Assembly: GCA_963995505.1 (NCBI GenBank)
Contig: OZ023199.1
Coordinates: 6,071,906-6,135,905, forward strand
DNA: 64,000 nt
Direction of reading: 5' to 3'
Origin: Hypericum androsaemum
Taxonomy: Eukaryota; Streptophyta; Magnoliopsida; Malpighiales; Hypericaceae
Numbering within the stretch: position 1 is the first letter of the stretch; the number at the start of each line of letters is the position of its first letter. The notes beneath the pieces were generated by a model. The model was not told where the DNA came from and searched no databases. It was given only the letters and a program-made list of their open reading frames with translations. The position numbers and the translations under genes were made by a program. Below are positions 11,385 to 27,785 of this stretch, in pieces.

Positions 11385-11585
11385 TGAAAATGCATGAAAC
11401 AATGCATCTTCCATGTAGGTAGTGTCAACATATATACATACGGAACAACTATATTGAACAAAATTATGATCTATATAGCTACCACATAATCGAGAATGTC
11501 TTATATACAATGGTGTAGGTTATGGGATTGTTCATATACATATTGTGTCTCGATAAGGTTACTACTTTTTGGTGTAGTCAAGGTT
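11385..11585 (-). repeat. 5' LTR of outer copia element
   Basis: Plus-strand sequence from TGAAAATGC to about GTGTAGTCAAGG pairs with the left LTR. Shared blocks include TAGCTACCACATAATCGAGA and GTAGGTTATGGGATTGTTCA. It is shorter than the left LTR owing to an internal deletion near its outer end. Confidence 0.6.
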
Positions 11586-12210
11586 CTGGTATATTATATG
11601 CATATATTTATTTGAGGAAATTATAACTTATTGAGTTGCGTAAACTCATCAAAATATGTTATTTATTTTCAATACATCATACACGAGGAGTCAGGAGTAT
11701 AAATGCATCGTTCACATTCATTTGTCATACTTTTTCTAGTAAGAACAACTTGTAGATTCAATATATTTGTTAAAGATTTATAGTGGTTTAATTTTGGTAC
11801 GTATTTTTATTTCTAAATACTGCATACTTTGTGGTGATCGCCATGTCCTATTTATGGACGTGATATGGCAGGTGGTCCGACACTGTTCTTGAAACATTGG
11901 TTTTATGATTTGAATTGGAATTTTTAGCTTATATATGCCAGTACTACCTAAGAAAGAAACGTGATGTGATTGATAAACCATGAAAAAAAAGAGCTAAAAA
12001 CTAATTTTTAATAAAATTTGTAACGCAAGAATAGCGGAAGCCAAATCATACAAATCATACAGTACTTTTTTTAAAATATATAAAAATACAGATTACCATT
12101 ACTATGTCATAAATTTAACTTTTTCTGGAAAAAAAAACACAAAAAACAGCCGCGACTTCTCGCTGGGCGAAACGAATAATGATTTGAAGACCCATAGCAA
12201 CACCAAACTC
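11586..12210. other. AT-rich intergenic DNA
   Basis: Separates the copia element from the MRT4 promoter. No coding sense, RNA gene or repeat recognised. Confidence 0.5.
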
Positions 12211-12288
12211 TGGGCCCACAAATTTACCTTTCGGCCCATTATCACCCATCCGACTCTTTAATCCATTCTCTCGAAGAAGGAAACCCTA
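12211..12288 (+). promoter_or_regulatory. Site II elements plus telo-box upstream of MRT4
   Basis: TGGGCCCA at 12211-12218 and GGCCCAT at 12233-12239 are site II/UP1-type motifs bound by TCP factors. AAACCCTA at 12281-12288 is a telo-box. The combination within about 190 bp of the ATG is the known signature of plant ribosomal-protein and ribosome-biogenesis promoters, matching the product downstream. Confidence 0.65.
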
Positions 12289-12398
12289 GTTTCACAAAAC
12301 CCCTCCAAAAACCCTTTCTGTACTAGCGTCGCCGGAGGAGCTACCCAGCCACCCAAAGACACCGAAGCCGCCGCCCCGTCGTCGTTTCGTAGTCCACC

Positions 12399-15026
12399 AT
12401 GCCAAAGTCCAAGCGCAACAAAGCAGGTTCGTAGTTTTCCCTTTCCCTTGTACCGCGTTCGTGTCACGTGGCAGAGCGAAGCGGGACAGTACTGATTGTT
12501 TTGTTTTTGACACGCAGTGACGCTCTCGAAGACGAAGAAGAAGGGGAGGGAGCACAAGGAGACGATAGTCACTTCGATAAGGGCGGCCGCGGAGAACTAT
12601 GGCTCCGTCTTCGTGTTTAGTTTCGAGAACATGAGGAACCTCAAGTTCAAGGAGTTCAGGGAGCAGCTCAAATCTAATAGCAGGTCCGTTTGGATAAATG
12701 GCAAAACGGCTCGTATCTGATGTGTTTATATTGTTTACAGCTATACTTTCGCATGATATGATTCGAGTCTAAATGTTAATTGATCACTATCTATTGTTCT
12801 TGTTCGAGACGATTGTTAGTGTGTTGGACGGCAGCATATTTCAGCCAAGTTGCTTCATGAACAAAAGAGAGTTAAGATACTTGCTAAGTCGTTTTATAAT
12901 CGGACCGGGGCTAAGATACTTGCTATTAAGACACGTAAATAATTAATAACATTGGCTAGGAAAAAGATGCTGCTATCTCGTACAGAACTTCTGATGAAAA
13001 TAAACAAAATTTAAGCACATCTCTTGCTCTCAGCTAAAAAGGATTAAGCTACTTGGATCCATTGGAAGTGTTCACTTGATTTTACTTAATACTGTGTGTT
13101 GTTTTTGATAATCGGGTTTGAATTATTCTATGTACTAGATTTTTCTGCTAATTTTGCTGCTGATATTTCATGCTTAGCCATATTGCTCCAGCCATACTTA
13201 ACTCATTTTTTTGTCTTATTGGTTGAACTGTTGAAATGTAATTGCTTTGATCTTTTTTTTTCACTCCTTGCAGCTGCAAGACTTTTTCGGTTCTAGTTTC
13301 GTTTACGTGGTGGATACTAATCATCTTCCTGTTATACCAGATTCTTTTTAGGGTCAAACAAAGTGATGCAAGTGTCACTTGGCCGATCGGCTTCCGATGA
13401 GACTAGACCAGGGCTTCATAAAGTATCTAAGGTAAATTTGTATTCCTGCTGTACTTTTTAGCTTTGTCTGATAATGGTTGTCATAATCTTCTTTTACAAT
13501 CTTGACTCTCAGCTTCTGCGGGGAGATGCCGGACTTTGTTTTACTAACTTGCCAAAAGAAGAAATTGAAAGGTAAAACCTGCAATTTTCCGAAAGATGAT
13601 CCGTGGATAATGATCGAATGCCTCACTTGTACTGGATCCATACTGTCACTCATCAGAATCATCTGAATGTATTAAGATGTTTCAAACCACGTTGTTGGGG
13701 AATCTTGCAGGTTGTTTGGTGAATATGAAGAGTTCGATTTTGCCAGAACTGGAAGCATTTCAACAGAAAAGGCGAGAAAGATCTATCTCCAGGCTTTACG
13801 TTCCTTACTAAATTAATTATTTTTGTTCAAGCAAATTTGCATCGTGCTGTGAGGTTTTCTATGTCTTGAGATATCAAAGTCGAGGTTTGTTTAAGTTTCA
13901 GGCCCTCGGCCGTTGGGGGTTGACCTTTGTATATGAACAGTGCCCTTGGTAGTAGAGCCCCAAGTTAGCTGGTAAGGAATAGAATGTTATACTTGTGTTA
14001 GGGGTTGGCTAAAGCAAAAGCAGCCAAAGTACTCCTCTGGAGTCATGTGGTTAAACAAGTGCTTCTGTCTAGTGAATTATGTGTAGACTACTCGGCATCC
14101 GTGCTTCCATGCACTCCTGAGGTTATTTGATGACATCCTAGTGATGTGTACTGGATATGTGCATTCAATTTGTTACGGTTCCTGATGAGGCTATTTTGAT
14201 GCATTCTTGCAGGTCGAACTTAAAGAAGGTCCATTGGAGCAGTTCACTCATGAGATGGAGCCTTTCTTGCGCAAACAAGGGATGCCTGTTCGTTTGAACA
14301 AAGGTTCCTAATACTTCTCTGCTTCCTTCTGATTCCACTTTGTGCCTGTGTGTAGACATGCAAATCTTAAAGTTTTGTATAAACCACAGGTGTGGTAGAA
14401 CTTGTCTCGGACTTTGTAGTCTGCGAAGAGGGAAAGCCTTTATCTCCTGAGTCAGCCAGGATACTGGTTAGTGAATCTTTCCAAATTGGATTGGACTTTG
14501 TGCTATCTACCTTGTCTGTGTTTCGGCTGAATTTTCTTGAAGATGCCTTCCTCTGAAATTAGACTGTTTTGTCCTTATTGAGCCTTGGCACAACTGTGAA
14601 TTACTCGATTGGCAAGCTGTCAGTTTTGGGGTAAATGTTGAAATAACCTCTTTGCATAAAATTAAAGAGTACGGCTGTGCACGAATGCCTAGACTTTTTG
14701 CTCTATCCCTGACCTAGAAGAGGAGCACTTGTGCTCTGGGTGCCATATTCTATGCTAGCTTTCTCCTCGTGTATTTTTAAGCTGCCTTGGTCACAATTGT
14801 TCATTATTCCCGTGTTTGTTGAACTTGTTGGTTTATAATGCACATATGAGCTTTGTAGGCTTCTTTTGGTAAACTCTGTTGGTTGCTGAGAGAAGAATAA
14901 TTCTTGCAGAGATTACTGGGGATCAAGATGGCTACCTTTCGACTTCACTTGATCTGCAGATGGAACCCCGAGGATTTTGAGCTTTACCGGGAAGGCCCTG
15001 AAGGTTCAGATATCGAGTCTTCTTAG
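12399..15026 (+). CDS. MRT4: mRNA turnover protein 4 homologue (ribosome assembly factor)
   Basis: Eight exons: 12399-12426, 12518-12683, 13341-13431, 13513-13571, 13711-13771, 14213-14303, 14390-14466, 14910-15026. They join to a 229-residue protein starting MPKSKRNK. It belongs to the ribosomal P0/MRT4 family: a basic N-terminus (TLSKTKKKGREHKE), then SVFVFSFENMRNLKFKEFRE, GDAGLCFTNLPKEEIERLF, ELKEGPLEQFTHEMEPFLRK and the C-terminal GIKMATFRLHLICRWNPEDF. MRT4 occupies the P0 site on the nucleolar pre-60S particle and is later exchanged for P0. Length agrees with plant homologues, and the acidic P0 stalk tail is absent, as expected. The intron after exon 5 has a GC donor (AAG|GCGAGA) rather than GT. 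The downstream in-frame GT does not restore the frame. The promoter carries site II and telo-box motifs. Confidence 0.93.
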
Positions 15027-15762
15027 ATGGCGTCCTTCGACAGGTTTTGCATGAATCCGCAGAAATGACGAGAGTACGAGAAATGTGTACATCTGCAGTT
15101 CTTGCTAGTGTATTGTGCGCTTGTGAAACTAGAACAGGGAGGCATGAGTTCTCGTTGTTACTACTTCGATCCGTCAAGGGATTATTAACTAATGTATCTT
15201 TCAACACCTTCGACCAGATTCGGGTACAAGGGAGTGTGTGTATCAGACTCTCAGTTTTGGTTTAACATTGCTTTTACATGGACGGCTTCTTACAGGTTAA
15301 CGGTAAACACGAGTGAGTGGTCGTCCGGTCCAAGTCTTTCTCTCTCTCAAAAGTCAAAACAGGTTTTTTAAAATGGATAAAAAATTAGTTTTTTTTGGGT
15401 AGAAGGATAAAAAATTAGTTATATCCCAAAATGTGTCGAAAGGTTGATATATATTCCCAAAATGGGTAATTCTTAATTTAAAAAAATGGGACGTGACCTA
15501 CTTGTAGCCCTTGGATGGTAAAAAAAAATGGCATACGCAGATCACTGAATTTTTGATATATTGTCAAAAATTTTAAAGGATAAATAGGTGTTTGATTATT
15601 GAATGAGTTAATTTTTTTATTTCATATAATTTTAAATAAAAACTGTGTGATTACTGGTTAGGGAGTCCTAGGTACCTATGTCTTATTTTTTTTCCAACAT
15701 TTTTAAGGATCGATAAATTGGTATTGTGTTAAATATTTTTCCGGAAGATTACATTTTAAAAT
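15027..15762. other. MRT4 3' flank, AT-rich
   Basis: Contains the probable 3' UTR (to about 15300) and AT-rich DNA with short internal repeats such as GGATAAAAAATTAGTT twice near 15375-15420. No gene recognised. Confidence 0.5.
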
Positions 15763-16203
15763 GGGTAATTATTCTTAGGTCTTTTTAGTATGGTTAAATC
15801 TATGATTTAGTCCTTCGATTATCAAAATAGATGATAAAGTTTCCCGTGTTTGGTATATTATACTATGGGATCTTTCGTGTCGGTATCAAATTTTTTTGGC
15901 AAAGTCCTGCTGGAAAAGAAAAAAATGTCCTTCACACTAAAAAAAAACAATCATTCGTTCTTCCTCCCCTCCGTCTTCTTCTTCCCAAACTACCACCGAC
16001 TAAAAAACCCAGCAACCTTTCAAATCTTCGAATCCGAGGAATCGATCTTCAAACCTATAGCATTATAACGGACAGAGTAAGCAAAAAAATTCCACAAACC
16101 TTTGTTACTCTATATGCTTGTTCTCCGGTTGTAAGCAAAATACTACAATCAAAATACTGTAGTGAGGAAGCGCTAATATTAATGGGAAAAAATCAACACA
16201 AGT

Positions 16204-16467
16204 ATGGCTAATGGAGCTGATAAATGTATATACTCAAAAGTTACAAAAGAGTATATGGTCATTATCAGTCTTTATGTTGACGATATGCTTATCTTCGGGA
16301 CAAGCATGAAAGGTGTGATAGAAACCAAAAGGTATTTGTCTTCTCAGTTCAAGATGAAAGACTTGGGAGAAGCAGATACTATTTTGGGGATAAAAATTAA
16401 AAGGCATAGTGAGGGTTATGCATTGAGTCAATCACATTACATTGAGAAAGTGGTGGGTTTGGGTTGA
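16204..16467 (+). pseudogene. Copia reverse transcriptase fragment inside the MULE
   Basis: An 87-residue open stretch carries YMVIISLYVDDMLIFGTSM, the YVDD catalytic box, followed by FKMKDLGEADTILGIKIKR and LSQSHYIEKV. It covers only the palm region of a copia RT; no other pol parts are adjacent. Orientation is opposite to the copia elements at 3-11 kb. It is likely a captured or nested fragment. Confidence 0.8.
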
Positions 16468-16670
16468 CCCTTGGGGAAGAGAGAGAGAGCTGGTTTAATT
16501 TTGACCCGGCGAGTCTTTGAGAGCGAGATAATAAACGGCCCAGTGGAAGCTGAAACAAACGGTCGCCTTCTGAGATCTAAATACCGAAGTTAAATGTTTT
16601 TTTTTTCATTTATAAGATTTAAATTTATAATTTGTTAATAAGATCATATTTTTGTTGAAATGGAATTTAA

Positions 16671-17461
16671 TCGTATCGGCACCAACCTTCAACCTTCAAC
16701 GACTCCGAGCAAACCCGACCACCTCCGGTCACGCTCCGGCCATAACAAGAAAGTCTAATCCCACCCGATGTTGCATCTCTTTAGCCACCTCGACGTTGTC
16801 CCAACACTTGCAATTGCTGGCGTTCACAGAGGGGCTAAGATTTTGGGTGTTCATCGGCCAAGATTCTAGGTTTTCATCGGCCTAGATTCTGGATTTTTTA
16901 CAGAGACGGCTTCAATGATGAAGCCGTGGCTGAACCCATTCTCCCTCGTAGTTTGAACCGGTTGGGTGGGGCTGTGGCTGGCTGGATTCTGAGCCGGAAC
17001 GATAGCGGTGAGACTGTCGGATGCATCCCCACGGTCGACGGTGGGGAAACTCTTCCTCCATCAGCTCTTAATTAATACCCTAATTAGATTATTGGGCGTT
17101 CTCGGGCTTCTGGGATACCGTCGAATTATTGGGCGTTCCTGGCGTTCTCAGATTATTGCTGGAATGATTGTGACCAATTTTGGGTTGACCGGAAAAAGTC
17201 ACCGGAGAGGAGGGGGTCGGTCGGAGAAGATGGGTCAGTGGGAGGGATGAACCTAGAGGGTTTCTATTTTTTTATTTTTTTGTGAGGGCATAATAGTCAT
17301 TTTTTTGATTAAAAAATAAAACATCGAATGATGACATCAGCGAAGGACCTTAGTGTTCAATAAAAGCAAACTAGGGAGACCGAAATTTTAATTTCGAAAC
17401 ATCAGGGACAAAAATAGTAATTTAAGCAAACACCAGGGGCAGGGACCCGAAGACAATTTGC
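16671..17461 (+). repeat. Left-truncated copy of a MULE-like family (second copy at 51741-52707)
   Basis: Near-identical by eye to 51934-52705 over the whole length, starting CCAACCTTCAACCTTCAACG and including GCTTCAATGATGAAGCCGTG. It ends with GAAGACAATTTGC, the right inverted repeat. The left inverted repeat seen in the other copy is missing. The internal sequence is GC-richer than its surroundings and not obviously coding, so it may derive from a captured host gene fragment. Confidence 0.7.
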
Positions 17462-17617
17462 TTTTTTTTTTTCAGATTTTCCCAATTTATATAGTCTCTT
17501 CTAAGGACTAAAACTCAATCGATGCACCGGTGCTACACTTTGAGTGCGGCCTGGGACAGAGACGGCGAGAAGCGGCGGACCACCACCTTCGTCCTCTCAA
17601 CGCTCGGACCTCCACCC

Positions 17618-17643
17618 TTCATCTCTCTCTCTCTCTCTCTCAC
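17618..17643. repeat. CT microsatellite
   Basis: A (CT)n tract inside the Mutator-like element. Confidence 0.8.
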
Positions 17644-18321
17644 CCACAAAAAATTGAAAGAAAAAAAAATTGCTCTCACAAATACCAAAGAAGAGAGAAA
17701 GGCAAGAAATCCCTATTTGTTTTAATCAAGAAGGGAAGGCGAGGGTCGATGTTAGATCACATCTCTCGCGTGAGGTGTTCGCATCCAGTCCGTGCCCTAA
17801 TTTCGGGGTCCAGCTAATTTGGGAGTTTCGAGATCGATTCCTGGGGTTCGAAGATTTTAAAGGTTGCTGGGCTTTTTAGTCGGTGGCGGTTTGGGAAGAA
17901 GAACATGGAGGGGAGGAAGAAAGAATCATTTTTTTTTAAGTGGGAGGATTATTTTTGTCATTTTAAGTAAGATTTTGTCGGAAAAATATTCGATTCCGAC
18001 ATGAAAAATCCCATAGTACAATAAACCAAATACGAGAGACTTTATCATCTATTTTGATAATCGAAGGACTGAATCAATACAAAACAGGCCTCACGGTAAT
18101 TTGCCCTTCTAAAATTCTTCCCTAGACTAATATCAATTTTATAAAAAAAAAAATCAAATGACGGAATTCCGGTTGCCTCCCAATCTAATTTTTAAAAGTA
18201 AATAAATCTCCCGACATAAATATAACCAGTATTTATTTCTTACCGCCAAACAGAACATTATCAACAACTCCACCTCTCTCCGTTCTTCTTTGGACATGAA
18301 CCACAGCAGAAACTACACAAA

Positions 18322-24723
<6,402 letters not shown>

Positions 24724-25420
24724 TCTACGGAAGACGCACTTATCTTGGTGGGCCGTTGTTTGGACTGGAGCGGCCCATTTTATCATACTCCCTAATGAGA
24801 AATGCGAAATTCCTTTTCAAGATCAATGAGAAAAGTGAATCTCGAAATCGACAAATTGATTGATGAAAAAGGAATTTTTTTGATAAAATAAAAAATTAGA
24901 ATTGATCGAACTATGTAGAGATCGTGTATTTTTTGTGGACATGTCGTAATCGCCGCGTTACTATGCGTACAAGTAACTAACGTAATTTTGCGTTTTGGAA
25001 AAAAGACAAAATTTTCGATTACTTCTAGAAAAAATTACACATTTATCTCTGACATACGAAGTATGTATATCCAGACAAACTTCAATTTACTCGACATGAT
25101 TCTCTGCCTAAGAATTCTTTATAGACCTATTCAAATTTTGGTACGTTATTCACCTAATCAAAAAGTATCGAATTCAAATTTTAGAAATTTTGCCTCCGAG
25201 CTGAGTCGCCCACTCTCAACAAGAATCAACAATCCGCGATGTCTACGCGCTGTGTTCTTTATAAGGAAAATATCAATTACATTTTTTTGATTTTTTATAA
25301 GTGAATTATTATCGCAACCTGAATTTTTGTCATTCATCACCGGCAAAGGATTCAGACCTGGATGTTGAATCCCCTCCAGTTCGGTCCTGGAGTTCCTATG
25401 GGCCTTTCGTTTATTTTTTA
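24724..25420. other. LeuRS 3' flank, AT-rich
   Basis: Probable 3' UTR then AT-rich DNA without recognised features, ending at the Helitron terminus. Confidence 0.5.
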
Positions 25421-25925
25421 CTAGCAAAGACGCACGCGCGATGCGAGTACCGTTCTATTTCAAAACCCAGAAAATATATCGTTTATTGATTTTTTTAAGC
25501 TGTACATGAATAAGTTGCTCTCCTACATATTTAATTATACTATTTTCTTTTTTGATTTACCCAAGACACCGTAAGAACTTATTTGTACACGGTATTTTTT
25601 TGTAAACGTTCCAACATTATCAGCAATATCACCTCTCTTGGCTAACTCTTTACCTCTCTTGGCTAACATCTTAGTGTTCTTGCTTGAAATACTTCATGAA
25701 AGGGCAAAGTACAACTGCCCATGGCAGAAGACATGCTCAGGCAGATAAATACCCGTACTTTCAATTGTTTGTCCTTGGGCTTTGTTGATCGTGAATGCAA
25801 AACACATACGCACCGAAAATGATTGTGTATCATCTTATACAGACATCTCAAGATTCTCGGGTGGGTTCAATAGCATCTTATGGATGAATACTTTCTTATC
25901 CGTGAAATTTCCACTGAGATCACTG
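25421..25925 (-). mobile_element. Helitron 3' end with PIF1-helicase C-terminal remnant
   Basis: Read on the minus strand, the segment ends GCATCGCGCGTGC (short GC hairpin), TCTTTG, CTAG and then T. That is the CTRR|T terminus with upstream hairpin typical of Helitrons. About 310-480 bp upstream of that end the minus strand encodes SVRMCFAFTINKAQGQTIES and then TGIYLPEHVFCHGQLYFALS. This is the highly conserved last motif region of the PIF1-like helicase of Helitron RepHel proteins. It is preceded by VFIHKMLLNPPENLEMSV. One stop lies within. The Rep domain and the rest of the helicase are absent. Two further copies of the same terminus occur at 43254 and 51219. Confidence 0.8.
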
Positions 25926-25963
25926 CATCGATTTAAATAGGCGAAAAAGAAAAAAATATATAT

Positions 25964-26566
25964 GTGATGGTTGTACCTCACTTTCGTTCTCCTTCTCCCT
26001 TGTGGGCCCCATCACCGTCTCCATCTGCAGGACCTACGTCCATGACCATGCCGACAACGTCCTCATTATTTTGCCGGTCAGTCTGCTCTGTTGTCAAGCA
26101 ATACCACATCTCGGGCATAGACTTCAGCCTGGCGCTCATCGTCATGGTTGTCGTTGTGGCGGCGGCCTTCATATTGGTCGCATGCTCCTGCCTCCTCTCC
26201 TACCACCTCTCCTACCACCTCATCCTCCTCATCCGTTGGTTTTGCAGTGGTGGCGCCGGCGTCGGTAATGCAGGTTCCAGCTGCCTTCCTACTCCACCAC
26301 GTCCTTCCCCGATGGGGCTGCTGGCTTCCACGTGTACTCCCCCTACGGGCTCGATGACTCCATCATCAAGACGATCCCTCTCTCCCTCTACAATTCAATG
26401 TCGAACGATGTCGTTCTGCCAGACGGTGTCGTATGCTTGTTGGAGTTCGAAAAGAACGGCTATATGAGGACTCTCTCGACCTGCTTTCACCCCTTCCACG
26501 TGGACTGCATCGACATCAGGCTCGGATCCCACGCCTACTACTCTTCAATTAGTTTAATATTAGTAA
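25964..26566 (+). pseudogene. ATL-type RING-H2 finger gene fragment
   Basis: Reading across two frames gives a membrane segment (LALIVMVVVVAAAFILVACS, near 26124-26185), then after a frameshift YGLDDSIIKTIPLSLYNS, the GLD motif of ATL E3 ubiquitin ligases. A RING-H2 domain follows: DGVVCLLEFEKNGYMRTL and CFHPFHVDCIDIRLGSHA. The first zinc Cys is Gly (DG-VVC instead of DC-AVC) and the last CPLC pair is missing because homology stops at SHA. It is therefore a broken copy of an ATL gene. It begins within 40 bp of the Helitron helicase remnant, on the opposite strand, which suggests capture by the Helitron; that is inference. Confidence 0.7.
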
Positions 26567-26577
26567 TCCTTGCTTAA

Positions 26578-27240
26578 AAAATATGTTAGCAATTTTTTAA
26601 TATTTCTAATAGACTAAATTTAATTTAATTTTTTGGAGGGGGATTTTATTTCATCATTAAAATAGAGAAGTATTTTTTTTCTGTATAACTACTAACAATT
26701 ATTAATCAATATCAATCGCAACATTTAAATTCGAAAGGAATGATATGTTTAGAAGAGAGAAAAAAAAGAACTATGGTGATTTTTGTTTAAAAAATCAAAT
26801 TATAAAAAAAAATTCTCATTGATGGACAACAAATTTCTTTCGAAAAGAAACAATTAATTAAATAATTGGGTAAAATAGTGATAAATCCATAATATTTGAA
26901 TAAATTGATTAATTAGAACATCATGATATTGTTTAGTCAGTGCTATTTCCATAACCAACTAATCAATCTCTAGACTTAAATTTTGGTCTTTTGATGAGAT
27001 ATTATTTAAAGTTCCAAAAATACTTTTATGTTTATACAAAAATTAATAAATTGTTAAAAAAAAACTCCCATTGGTACCGGAAGTCAAATGCCTAGTCCAA
27101 TCTCCATTTTCCCTTCTGTCCCTATCCTTATACCCGAGGTAAGCCATTTGTATTGTTAGGAAGTTAGTTGAAATTTCTGGCTTAGCTCGTTTGCGAGAAG
27201 TTGGGATTGAAGAAGATCCACGGTTTTCACATATTTGTTG
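26578..27240. other. AT-rich intergenic DNA
   Basis: Very AT-rich, with no coding sense. I could not place the left end of the downstream Ulp1 element here. Confidence 0.45.
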
Positions 27241-27244
27241 GGGT

Positions 27245-27785
27245 TTCCTTGTGGGTTATTGATTTTGTATGTTGATATTGTTTACGAACTGCTTTTCCGG
27301 GCTCATGCATGTTTGTTTTGTTGACTGAGTTTTTAGGGCTCATGCATTGGATGATTCGATGCATTTTTCCTGGTCTTGAGGTTTGGATTCGGATAGATTT
27401 GGTTTAGGAGGATGTCTGACCATTTTTATCGTGACACTTTAACAATTTACTGACAGTCAGCGAACCATTTTATTAGTAGCTGTCAATCTATTTTTTTCTT
27501 AGAATTACATGCTATTTTGTTCTGTGATTGCATTATTCTTGTGTGTTATTGATTTTGTATCTTTATATTGTTTAAGAACTATTTTTTCGCGCTCGTGCGT
27601 GTGCGCTTACTGGCCCTTGTTGAAGTGTTTGTTTTTGGGACCTTAGTTTTGGATTCGAATAGATGTAGGTTAGGAGTACGGCGGACTATTTTATCGTAAC
27701 ACTCAGACAATTTACCGATACCCATCGAACCATTTTATTAGAAGCTGTCAACTGTTTTTTTCTTAGCATAACATATTATTTTGTT
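27245..27785 (+). repeat. Direct duplication upstream of the Ulp1-domain gene
   Basis: Two diverged copies of roughly 250-290 bp, about 27252-27525 and 27543-27785. Shared landmarks: GTTATTGATTTTGTAT at the start, TTTGGATTCG(G/A)ATAGAT in the middle, and CGAACCATTTTATTAG(T/A)AGCTGTCAA near the end, followed by TTTTTTTCTTAG. Each unit carries one AACCATTTTA motif. This may be the leader or subterminal region of the mobile element. Confidence 0.65.

Larger units (their letters stand above)
3120..11585 (-). mobile_element. Decayed Ty1/copia retrotransposon (outer element)
   Basis: Diverged LTRs lie at both ends (3120-3354 and 11385-11585). There is a tRNA-Met type primer-binding site next to the right LTR, a polypurine tract next to the left LTR, and remnants of gag, protease, reverse transcriptase and RNase H in copia order on the minus strand. 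Gag and protease occupy 9965-11000; RT and RNase H occupy 3365-4870. The middle is interrupted by a second copia fragment (6724-9960) and an AT-rich insert (about 5160-6640), which replace most of the integrase. LTR divergence is high and stops are many, so the insertion is old. No clear 5-bp target duplication was found. Confidence 0.75.
15763..18106. mobile_element. Non-autonomous Mutator-like element with long TIRs and 9-bp TSD
   Basis: Left end GGGTAATTATTCTTAGG (15763) and right end reading inward GGGCAAATTACCGTGAGG (from 18106) begin inverted repeats of about 150 bp. Both contain AGTCCTTCGATTATCAAAAT and ATGATAAAGT and TACTATGGGAT. The flanks are TTTTAAAAT (15754-15762) and TTCTAAAAT (18107-18115), a 9-bp target duplication with one mismatch, as expected for Mutator. 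The interior has no transposase. It holds a copia RT fragment (16204-16467) and part of another MULE-like family (16671-17461). The right end lies about 200 bp from the LeuRS start codon and may contribute to its promoter region. Confidence 0.75.

Noticed and set aside
12258..12572. Minus-strand open frames across MRT4 exons 1-2
   Set aside because: They cross the promoter, exon 1 and intron of a confident plus-strand gene and have no recognisable domain.
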